Origin: Kryptolebias marmoratus
Taxonomy: Eukaryota; Chordata; Actinopteri; Cyprinodontiformes; Rivulidae
DNA length: 64,000 nucleotides
Direction: 5' to 3'
Assembly: GCF_001649575.2 (NCBI RefSeq)
Contig: NC_051451.1
Coordinates: forward strand, 21,889,111 to 21,953,110
Shown here piece by piece: positions 35,944 through 44,022 of this stretch. The notes under the pieces were generated by a model. The model searched no databases and was not told the DNA's origin. It saw nothing but the letters and a program-made list of their open reading frames with translations. The first letter of the stretch is position 1; every line of letters begins with the position of its first letter. Position numbers and translations under genes: made by a program.

Positions 35944-37275
35944 GTATGTAGAGACAGTGATGGCTTTAGCACTTTTTCTGACCTATCCCAGTATGATTTA
36001 TTAAAAGTCAAGTCTTTAAAGTCTCTTTAAAAGTTTTTTTTAAAAACCTCAAAAGTAAAAAAATTGCAGTTTCGGGACACATGGGCTATTGAAGCTCATC
36101 TAAACATGACATAATGTGACTGTTTGAAGCCATGAAACGTTTAGCTGAAATGCAAGTTCTTGTTGAAAAAAAAGAGAGTAAAGTAAACACACATGAGTCA
36201 GCATGATAGTCTCTGAGGCTTTTTTTTTTGTTGGCAGAGTGCTCTCATATTGTATTACAAGCCTATTAATGTGTTTACTGAAATCAGATACTAAGGGCTC
36301 TGCTGGATGTCAAGGTGGGATTTGCAGAAATCCCCTTACCGGACCATTTTACTCAGCTGGGCAGTTCATATGAACATAAGAAGTTAAGCACAAATTCACT
36401 GAAGCACAATTAGAAAATGATAGGGTTGAATTCTATGAGAACTTTTAAAGCCCAACAAGCACCAGGTGTGGAAATAAATACAGAAGTTGGAGAAATCTGT
36501 TCACTCAGTTTAGTAAGTCATAAACAGGTATTTATAATAAACAGTAAGTAGTGTCCATGTGCAGCAGGTGTTGTGTTTTTGATGTGAAGTTGGCAGTGGA
36601 AGGGAAGATGGAGGATAGATCTAAAAAAGAAAAAAGTCAACTCAACTTGAGCTGCGGAATGAGGGCTTAGGGACTTTGTATAAATGTCCTAAGTTTTTTT
36701 TTCCAAATTCTTTTATTTGTAACCAATTTTTGTTATATTTGAACAATTACGTATCAAAAATTTGTAAATAAAAACATGTCTTAAGTATTCACTAGCAGCT
36801 TTTTGAATTATTGCAGAGCTTCACTCTTGTGTTGCACTTAGCCATTTTTTTTTTCTTTTTCAGTGAACTGTGATAAAGATCTCATTTCTATGGAAACTTT
36901 GTTTGGTGCTCTGTTTACAGTAGATTAGACAGTATTAGATATATTTTCTTGCTTCTAACATATTTACAGCATCTGTGTTGGGTGTGGTGACAGAAAGAGG
37001 AATTAGAAATTATTCACAGTTTGGCTCTGCTTCTCTTGTGAAGGTGCTTTGTCGCAACCTGTTATTAGATTTTCATGCCCTAGGGAGAGAATAATATTTT
37101 AGAGTGGGATTCTTACACGCCCCCTCACCTGGCTGTGATACTATAAGTAGGAGCATGTTGAAAGTTGTTTCATCAGTTGGATCCATTTATGCTTGAAGTC
37201 ATGTTGCTGAGATTCTAGACAGGAATCCCTAATGTGAGCGTTAGGCAGTCATAATTATTGACAATGTAGAGTAAG
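35944..37275 (+). other. dst: intron containing the BPAG1-e promoter
   Basis: For long isoforms this is intron. Its distal end carries the TATA-type promoter of the epithelial isoform; the rest is AT-rich without recognisable features. Confidence 0.75.
37116..37149 (+). promoter_or_regulatory. dst: candidate BPAG1-e promoter (CACC/GC box and TATA box)
   Basis: CACGCCCCCTCACCTGG (37116-37132), a KLF-like GC/CACC box overlapping an E-box, is followed by TATAAGTA at 37142-37149. Transcription would then start near 37170, about 100 nt before the epithelial ATG at 37276. Position and spacing fit; activity is inferred. Confidence 0.55.
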
Positions 37276-37415
37276 ATGGCATATCTGAGCAGAATCTCGA
37301 CTGTTAGCAACAGTAGCTTTAATACCAGCTTTGGCTCCAGTGACAGCATCCTCACTGAGCCGTTACAAATTAACAGCTCAGTCTTTCTTAATAACAACAT
37401 TGCCTATGGATCCAG
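37276..37415 (+). CDS. dst: dst exon: BPAG1-e (epithelial) first exon
   Basis: The exon encodes 46 codons plus two bases, [20 protein letters not shown] through NNNIAYGS and the split R. It is poorly conserved with mammals apart from a serine-rich SSDS block and a YGS/FGS end, but the exon position, phase 2 donor (TCCAG before gtgagg) and TATA promoter fit the BPAG1-e first exon. The split codon AG-G gives the R of [15 protein letters not shown]. The product lacks the actin-binding domain and acts at hemidesmosomes of basal keratinocytes. It is short enough to be missed by length-based gene finding. Confidence 0.85.
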
Positions 37416-37504
37416 GTGAGGTTACTTTGTGCAGCTTTTATAATTTGCCTAAAAGAAAACCATGAAACACATCCAATATTTCTTTCTTTTTTTTTTACCC
37501 TTAG

Positions 37505-37598
37505 GCTTGAGATGTTGCAGCAGATTGCCAACAGAGTCCAGCGGGACTGCGTTAATGGAGAAGACAAGCTGGCTTTGGCAAGAACAGCCCTCCAGTCG
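37505..37598 (+). CDS. dst: dst exon: plakin domain, first exon common to all isoforms
   Basis: This completes the split arginine and encodes [20 protein letters not shown] then [11 protein letters not shown]. It is the point where epithelial and long isoforms converge. Spectrin-type helix, leaves phase 0. Confidence 0.97.
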
Positions 37599-37686
37599 GT
37601 AAGTTTCGTGGAAGCTCAAATTGATGAAAGCTGTAATGAAAAATGCAATTTGTCGTTGAGGTCTGGATGTTTTTGTTTCTTTTAAG

Positions 37687-37841
37687 GACACAAAGCGCCT
37701 TGAGTCTGGTATACAGTTTATAAATGAGGCTGAGACTGCAGGCTACCTGTTGGAGTGTGAGAATATCCTCAGACAACAAGTTGTAGACATTCAAATTCTT
37801 CTGGATGGAAAGTTTCCATTTGCAGATCAGCTTGTTCAGAG
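37687..37841 (+). CDS. dst: dst exon: plakin domain spectrin repeat
   Basis: This encodes [40 protein letters not shown] and [11 protein letters not shown](R), part of the plakin spectrin-repeat array, ending in phase 2. Confidence 0.97.
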
Positions 37842-37927
37842 GTACAGACAAAATCCTCCTGCACAGATAAGACAATGAGTTTTCTTTTGTATCAAAATAT
37901 CTCATACTGCCATCCTCTTCGTCACAG

Positions 37928-38396
37928 GGTAACCAAACTCCGGGATGATCTTCTGGCCCTTCGAGCCGAGTGCTCCTCTGTGTACAGCAAAGGTCGTACC
38001 CTGACAACAGAACAAACCAAAATGATGATCTCAGGCATCACACAAAGCCTGAACTCTGGCTTTTCCCAAAACATCAATGCAAGCCTGACACCAGGCATCA
38101 ATCCTGCACTCACCTCAGGGGGCTTAGGTGCCCCTGGGTCCACCTTCACCTCTGGCCTTACACCGTGCCTAACCCCATCCTTGACCCCAGCCTTGACCCC
38201 CAGTCTGCAGCCTTCTTTGGTACAAAGCTATATGGGAAATGGTGGCGGCTTGGAGCCGGGCAACCTCATGCAGCTGAAACACATGCAGATCCGAAAGCCC
38301 TTACTGAAGTCCTCACTGGCAGACCCCAGCATGACAGAGGAGGAGGTCAACATGAAATATGTGCAGGACCTCCTGAACTGGGTGGAAGAGATGCAG
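37928..38396 (+). CDS. dst: dst exon: plakin domain with proline/threonine repeat insert
   Basis: This 156-codon exon begins [20 protein letters not shown] and carries the conserved [16 protein letters not shown] low-complexity insert follows, built of LTP-containing units ([14 protein letters not shown] and similar), before [20 protein letters not shown] and the helix [19 protein letters not shown] end. A variable Ser/Thr/Pro loop at this point is known in dystonin and MACF1 and is presumably flexible. It leaves phase 0. Confidence 0.96.
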
Positions 38397-38487
38397 GTGA
38401 GCCGTCTCTACAGTTATTTGTCAGAACTCTAGATGTTCTAAATGATGAGATCCAAAGAAATTGATTTTTTCTCTCTAATGTTTAAAG

Positions 38488-38616
38488 TTGCAACTAGATC
38501 GTTCAGAGTGGGGGACTGATTTGCTAAGTGTGGAAATGCATTTGGACAACCACAAAAGTGTACACAGGGCGATTGAAGAATTCCAGATGAGTCTTAAAGA
38601 TGCTAAACTGAGTGAA
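38488..38616 (+). CDS. dst: dst exon: plakin domain spectrin repeat
   Basis: Forty-three codons: [20 protein letters not shown], then [20 protein letters not shown] and LSE. [15 protein letters not shown] is a spectrin-repeat hallmark of the family. Confidence 0.97.
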
Positions 38617-38684
38617 GTAAGCTTGACCTTAGCTACTGACTGAATTAAATTTTAGTTTAAGCAGACAACATAAAAAATACAGAT

Positions 38685-38688
<4 letters not shown>

Positions 38689-38734
<46 letters not shown>

Positions 38735-38737
38735 TTC
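38689..38737. repeat. (AT)n microsatellite plus T tract abutting a splice acceptor
   Basis: About 19 AT units pass straight into 11 T and then tttcctcag-type acceptor sequence of the exon at 38743. The repeat fills most of the distal intron. Confidence 0.95.
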
Positions 38738-38742
38738 CTCAG

Positions 38743-38820
38743 ATTCAGATGACTATACCCCTTAAGTTGACTTATTCCGACAAACTGAACAAACTCGAAA
38801 GGCAGTATGAAAGGCTGTTG
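38743..38820 (+). CDS. dst: dst exon: plakin domain spectrin repeat
   Basis: Twenty-six codons, IQMTIPLKLTYSDKLNKLER followed by QYERLL. Phase 0 both sides; matches the family block IQMTxPLKLTYxxKLxxLE. Confidence 0.96.
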
Positions 38821-38903
38821 GTAAGCATCTTAATGAGCTCAACTCTTTTAATTTAAACCTTGTGGTTATCTTTTAGTCTGACTGTCTGCCTCATTTTTTT
38901 CAG

Positions 38904-39065
38904 AGTTGCTCAAGGGAGCGGCAAACCAACCTGGAATGCCTTCATGACTTTGTGTCACAGGCAACTCAAGAGCTCATATGGCTGAATGAGAAGGAGGAAG
39001 AGGAGGTTGCCTTTGACTGGAGTGATCGCAACAGCAACATCTCCAGAAAAAGAGACTACCATGCA
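38904..39065 (+). CDS. dst: dst exon: plakin domain spectrin repeat
   Basis: Fifty-four codons with [20 protein letters not shown], a strongly conserved acidic turn of plakins, ending in RKRDYHA. Confidence 0.97.
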
Positions 39066-39344
39066 GTAAGCCATTTCTCTTTTGATTCATTTGTCTTTTA
39101 ACAAAACAAAAAGATTTTCTGACTTTTGTTTTTCTGTATTTTAAGCTGTGTTGTTTTCTGCATTATTTTAAAGCAAAAAAATAATAATTTCAGTGAAGGG
39201 ATTTCTGCATGAATAGTGTCTTGAATGATTATCTTCATGCTCTGAGCTGTGAGACAAGGATATGAGATTAAGTGAGATGATGCAGTAACTGGTTCTGTGC
39301 TTTGGATGAAAGCCAGGAATACTGAACTTAATGCCTTTATGCAG

Positions 39345-39449
39345 GACTTGATGAGGGAGCTGGATGAAAAGGAGGAAGCCATCAAGTCTGTGCAGGACAA
39401 AGCGGAGCGCCTCATGCTCAGGAACCACCCAGCCAGGCTAACAATTGAA
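39345..39449 (+). CDS. dst: dst exon: plakin domain spectrin repeat
   Basis: Thirty-five codons: [20 protein letters not shown], then [15 protein letters not shown]. The acceptor tttatgcag was chosen because YHA-DLMRELD continues the family sequence. Confidence 0.96.
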
Positions 39450-39566
39450 GTAAGCCCCGTGTGCTTTTACTTTAAGAACTTTTCTGTTGCCCGTGTGACA
39501 ATTATAGTTTGGAGCAAGAGCTTCTCCACAATTTTCAGCTTTGCCATTTCTGTTTTGTTTTTTTAG

Positions 39567-39662
39567 GCATACAAAGCTGCGATGCAGACACAGTGGAGTT
39601 GGATTTTACAGCTCTGCTCATGCGTGGAACAGCATCTCAAAGAAAATGTGGTTTATTTTGAG
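39567..39662 (+). CDS. dst: dst exon: plakin domain spectrin repeat
   Basis: Thirty-two codons, [20 protein letters not shown] then [12 protein letters not shown], almost identical to other plakins ([14 protein letters not shown]). Confidence 0.97.
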
Positions 39663-39745
39663 GTACTGAGACGATTACAGTATGTACAGCAAATACATTA
39701 GTATTGCTTCATACCTAATTTTCACATTTTTGTTGCCCCGAGTAG

Positions 39746-39871
39746 TTTTTCAGTGATGCCAAAGAGTCCATGGACTACCTTAAAAATCTCCAAGATTCCA
39801 TTCAAAGAAAATACAGCTGCGATCGATCAAGCAGCCTGCACAGATTGGAGGATCTCATCCAAGAGTCCATG
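39746..39871 (+). CDS. dst: dst exon: plakin domain spectrin repeat
   Basis: Forty-two codons: [40 protein letters not shown] and SM. The conserved [10 protein letters not shown] block precedes the SH3-bearing repeat. Confidence 0.97.
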
Positions 39872-39953
39872 GTAAACTAACTTAAAGCTATAACGTGTGT
39901 GTTCATGTGTAGATGTAACTACAAGTATAAATGTATTTTGGGTGTGTTCTCAG

Positions 39954-40106
39954 GATGAGAAAGAGCAGCTTCTTCAGTACCGCAGCACTGTAGCAGGGTT
40001 AGTGGGCAGGGCCAAAAACATTGTGCAGCTGAAGCCCAGGAACCCTGAAACTCCCCTCAGGTCCTCCATCCCCGTCAAAGCAATCTGTGATTACCGACAA
40101 ATAGAG
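39954..40106 (+). CDS. dst: dst exon: entry to the SH3 domain
   Basis: Fifty-one codons; the end [14 protein letters not shown] is the first strand of the SH3 fold, which is inserted in a spectrin repeat of the plakin domain. Phase 0. Confidence 0.97.
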
Positions 40107-40203
40107 GTATTGTTGTTCATGCCACAATACACCACACTTTTTCCATTTTCTTTTGAAGATTTTAGAGGAAATCTGAGCTGTGCATGTCTTATAACTCTTT
40201 TAG

Positions 40204-40358
40204 ATTACTATTTATAAAGCTGATGAGTGTGTGTTGGCCAATAACTCTCATCGAGCCAAGTGGAAAGTTATCAACCCAGCAGGGAATGAGGCCATGGTGC
40301 CCTCTGTTTGCTTCACTGCACCTCCACCTAACAAAGAGGCTGTTGACATGGCTTCCAG
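40204..40358 (+). CDS. dst: dst exon: SH3 domain body
   Basis: This encodes [40 protein letters not shown] and the helix return [11 protein letters not shown](R). As in other plakins, the canonical aromatic ligand groove is not obvious. It ends in phase 2. Confidence 0.97.
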
Positions 40359-40458
40359 GTGAGAAGGATGCTAGAATTCACGTTCTGTCTTGACTTTCCT
40401 ATGCTGCACTTTTCATTTTAGGTTCTACTTTACTAAAACATCTCTCATTTTTCCTTAG

Positions 40459-40585
40459 AACTGAACAGTTGTACCAAAATGTCCTGGCACTGTGGCACCG
40501 CTCCCACATTAACATGAAGAGTGTGGCGTCCTGGCATTATCTCATGGCTGACATACGTGCCATCCGCAACTGGAATGTGGCCTCC
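40459..40585 (+). CDS. dst: dst exon: plakin domain after SH3
   Basis: This encodes [40 protein letters not shown] and AS. [18 protein letters not shown] is diagnostic of plakins. Confidence 0.97.
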
Positions 40586-40719
40586 GTATGTTTATTTGTT
40601 TCATTTCCTCTTTTAGACATTTATGAGTGATGATCATTTGTGATAATCAGGCTGATAATCATTTACTGAGACAGCTAAGAGCCTATTTTTCCCCACTTTT
40701 ATTCCTGTAACAACTGCAG

Positions 40720-40903
40720 ATAAAGACGATGTTGCCAGGTGAGCATCAGCAAGTCTTGAGCAACCTGCAGTCCCACTTTGACGAGTTCTTGGAGGACAGC
40801 GAGGAGTCCGAAGTTTTCACAATGGCAGACTGCACTCAGCTAGAGAGAGACGTGGCAGCCTGCAAAGAATATTACCAGGAACTACTCAGATCCACAGAGA
40901 GAG
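40720..40903 (+). CDS. dst: dst exon: plakin domain, ends at a GC donor
   Basis: This encodes [20 protein letters not shown] and continues to [11 protein letters not shown] plus one base. Family sequence continues ER-EExEESVYN, which is only obtained if the exon ends at G before gcaagg, a GC donor, and joins the exon at 41507. Reading on through the donor gives ten foreign residues and a stop. Confidence 0.95.
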
Positions 40904-41506
40904 GCAAGGCTCTAATTCCCACCCTGCTTCTCTAAACAAAGAAGCTGCTGGAACACAAGCCAGCAGAGGAAACACATAGTTTTTAAACCTTTTTAAGCCT
41001 TAAGTTAATACCTTTAGCAAATATGTGCATTTTTCTTACTGAATTAGGGGCAGTTTATTAAAACATAATTAGTTTTGCTGCAAATTTAAATCAATTACTC
41101 TTTTATTAATGGGAAAGGTGCAGTTATCAGTTTTACATAAAAAACAAAGAATAAAACACTATATTTATTAGCCATGCCACCCCACACTTTCCTAAAAAGG
41201 TTCTCAATTGACTGTAAGTTCCTAATAACAAGTTTCTTTATGACTTTACAATAGCAACATAAGAGGAGCCATGAGTTTTTCTGCATTGCATCAGCTCTTA
41301 CTTGATATTACATTGTGATAACAGTGCCACCTAGAGGTGGTCTTCCTGCAATACTTTTGTTCATCATGTGCTCTTCATCAAACATGTTATTTTTTAATCA
41401 AAGCAAAATTTTACATTGTTAGGTAGTTTACCAAAAGGAAAACAAACCATTATTTTTAGTTTCTTTACGAACTTAAATATATATTTTTTTATTTCCTGGT
41501 AAACAG
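40904..41506 (+). other. dst: GC-AG intron
   Basis: AGAG precedes gcaagg at the donor; the acceptor is gtaaacag. Nothing else is recognised in this 603-bp intron. Confidence 0.85.
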
Positions 41507-41664
41507 AGGAACATGAGGAGTCAGTCTACAATCATTACATCTCCGAAATACGCAATTTTCGCATGCACCTGGAGAGCCATGAAGAACACCTGATCAGGCA
41601 AATTCGCACGCCGCTGGAAAGAGACGACCTGGAGCAGAGTCTGCAGCGCATTGCTGAGCATGAG
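41507..41664 (+). CDS. dst: dst exon: plakin domain spectrin repeat
   Basis: This completes E and encodes [20 protein letters not shown], then [20 protein letters not shown] and [21 protein letters not shown] is a near-invariant plakin block. Confidence 0.96.
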
Positions 41665-41759
41665 GTACACTTCAGAGTGTTACTCGTTTTACAAATACTC
41701 AAACTTATCTGGTGATTTTAAAGTAATTAAACCATAATACTCTAATTGCTGCTTTATAG

Positions 41760-41938
41760 AGGAAGACAGCTGAGCTGGAGAAGTTAAAAGATGATCTGGA
41801 TGTCCTGAAGGAGAAGTGTGAGATGTTCCTCCGACAGGCTGCAGGTTCTCCATCTGTGTCAACCCTTTCTTCCGAACTTTCTGTCCTCCTTCAAAGCATG
41901 AACCAAGTATACTCCATGTCCTCCATTTATATGGACAA
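41760..41938 (+). CDS. dst: dst exon: plakin domain spectrin repeat
   Basis: This encodes [20 protein letters not shown] and ends with [14 protein letters not shown](K), the family block [18 protein letters not shown] crossing the intron in phase 2. Confidence 0.96.
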
Positions 41939-42020
41939 GTAAGTGTCTTTCTTTAGTATCTTAAAGCAATTCAATGGAAGAAAAATTGTTAGAAGTTAAG
42001 TAATGTTCTTGTTTCTGCAG

Positions 42021-42159
42021 ACTAAAAACAGTGAGTCTAGTGGTGAAGCACAGTCAGAGCGCCGAGGCTCTTGTTAAAGCCTACGAGTCCAAACTTTATG
42101 AAGAAGAGGCTACAAACTCTGATGTCAAATCCATTGAAAGTGTTATTTCTACACTTAAG
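42021..42159 (+). CDS. dst: dst exon: plakin domain spectrin repeat
   Basis: This encodes [40 protein letters not shown] and VISTLK. AEALVKxYExKLxEEEA is conserved. Confidence 0.96.
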
Positions 42160-42243
42160 GTAAACATTTTTTTTAATAGAGCAGGTTATCAGCATTACTA
42201 CTGTTTTTATTTCAGTGGGTAATCATCCATCTTCTGTTCCCAG

Positions 42244-42437
42244 CAATGGCGGACAGAGATTGATGAAAGGCAGGAGGTATTCCATGACATGGAGGATGAG
42301 CTACAGAAAGCTCGTGTCATCAGCGATCGCATGTTTAAAGCCCACAATGAGCGGGACTTTGATTTGGACTGGCACAAAGAGAAGGCGGATCAGCTGAGTG
42401 AGAGATGGCAGAACATTCACTCACAGATTGATAGCAG
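42244..42437 (+). CDS. dst: dst exon: plakin domain spectrin repeat
   Basis: This encodes [20 protein letters not shown] and [20 protein letters not shown], then [20 protein letters not shown]. It is strongly conserved ([18 protein letters not shown]) and ends in phase 2. Confidence 0.97.
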
Positions 42438-42534
42438 GTTGGTGCAGTTTTTGTTTTATTTTACCAATTATAGCAGGTGCATGCAAACACCATATGGTAA
42501 ATTTGTTAATTTTTTTTTTTTTTATCAATGTCAG

Positions 42535-42697
42535 ACTTCGGGACCTGGATGGCATCAGCAAGTCCCTGGGACACTACAGAGACTCCTACTTGAGTCTTGA
42601 TGAATGGATCACAGAACTGGAAACAGTGCAGCTAAAGGCCCAAGAAAACAAGCCTGATGATAGCAAAGCTCTTGCTGAGCTGTTAAACAAACAAAAG
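42535..42697 (+). CDS. dst: dst exon: plakin domain spectrin repeat
   Basis: After the split arginine it encodes [20 protein letters not shown] and [20 protein letters not shown] to LLNKQK. Family block RLRDLxGIxKSLxxYRDxY. Confidence 0.96.
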
Positions 42698-42782
42698 GTA
42701 AAATAAAACTAAACTTCCTCACACTAAATCAAACACTTAAATGTGATGAAACTGTATTTATTAACATATTGTTTATTTTTAG

Positions 42783-42866
42783 GTTCTTGTTGCTGAAATT
42801 GAACAAAAACAGAGCAGGATTGACGAATGTCAAAAGTATTCAGAGCAATACTCTTTTGCTATTAAG
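42783..42866 (+). CDS. dst: dst exon: plakin domain spectrin repeat
   Basis: Twenty-eight codons, [20 protein letters not shown] then EQYSFAIK. Phase 0; block VxEIExKQSxxDECQKYxEQYS. Confidence 0.96.
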
Positions 42867-43099
42867 GTAATTCATTCAACAAATTATCAAACCCTTTTTA
42901 TTTTTCTTAAGACCAAAATACAATTTTATGTGTCAGTAAATCAGCTATAATCTGCTGATATTTGCAGGATATGTATTATTAAAAAATACACCCAGTCTTT
43001 TGTGTTTTTAGAAGCCATCTAGGACAAGATTTAGCCTAAAAAGACATGGTTTTGATTTAAAAAATTACATTTCAAACATTTTTATATATACTTTTTTAG

Positions 43100-43207
43100 G
43101 AATATGAATTACAGCTAATGACATTCCGGGCGATGGTCGACTCCCAGCACAAATCTCCTCTCAAGAAGCGGAGGATACAGAGCTCTTCTGATGCCATTCA
43201 ACAGGAG
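43100..43207 (+). CDS. dst: dst exon: plakin domain end with basic NLS-like cluster
   Basis: Thirty-six codons: [20 protein letters not shown] then [26 protein letters not shown] corresponds to the KSPVKRRRMQ cluster of mammals, which has been described as a nuclear localisation signal. Confidence 0.95.
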
Positions 43208-43300
43208 GTAGAACCCCATTCTAACATTGTTCATAAAGAAAAATATTTCTGTTCTAACAGGTCTTACACGGCAGCACATTTGTTTGTTTTTTTCACACAG

Positions 43301-43399
43301 TTTATGGATCTCCGAACCCGTTACACTGCTCTTGTGACTCTAATGACCCAGTATGTGAAGTTTGCCAGTGAAACACTGAAGAGAACAGAAGAAGAGGAG
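43301..43399 (+). CDS. dst: dst exon: last common plakin exon
   Basis: Thirty-three codons, [20 protein letters not shown] then [13 protein letters not shown]. Phase 0. From here the transcript goes either to the epithelial tail (44023) or to the linker exon (49369); both are in frame. Confidence 0.97.
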
Positions 43400-44022
43400 G
43401 TAAAATTTTATAACTTCCTGCTTAGCTTTAGAGCTTTTTAGTCGCTTTTGGTTATTATTCAAGTTCTGTTTTCCATTTAAGTATCTGCATGATTTTCAGG
43501 TCTCTGTGGCATCACCATTAACATGCTTTGCTGGTATTTTTACTTCTTCTTCACTTTGACTTTGTGATTTAGCAGCTCATCGGGGGTAAAAAGAATTTGC
43601 TTCATTGTGTAAAAGAAGCAAATAAAATGCAGAAAAGCAGTGCATGGCTGCATGTCCAGTCACTACTTGCTGGTGATAGTGACGTGGGTTGGAAAAAGTT
43701 TATTCATTATTTTTTCAGATTCTTTTTTTTTTTATAATGTTCTTCTAGCATAAAGAAAAAGAAATCTCTCTGAGAGTTTACATTATTTTGGAATTACTAG
43801 CAAATGCATTTAACAGAAGTTGTCATTTTTAGTGTAACAAGATAACAAACAGGATTTTTAATTTTAAATAATCCAACATTTTTTTATGTGATGTAATGTT
43901 TACAGTTTGAATTTATGCTGAATCTGCAGTCTTAGAGAGATTCCTTTAAAATATCAGTGCAAATATTTCACAGCTTCTGTTTAATTGTGAATCAGTGTAT
44001 GATGGATTGTTTTGCATTATAG
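43400..44022 (+). other. dst: intron before the epithelial tail
   Basis: 623 bp, AT-rich, nothing recognised. Choice between the acceptor at 44023 and that at 49369 decides e versus a/b isoforms. Confidence 0.8.

Noticed and set aside
37552..38007. 151-codon minus-strand frame
   Set aside because: Antisense to three plakin exons and the introns between them; no homology.
37970..38464. 164-codon plus-strand frame in another phase
   Set aside because: It overlaps the plakin exon in the wrong frame; the family sequence fixes the other frame.
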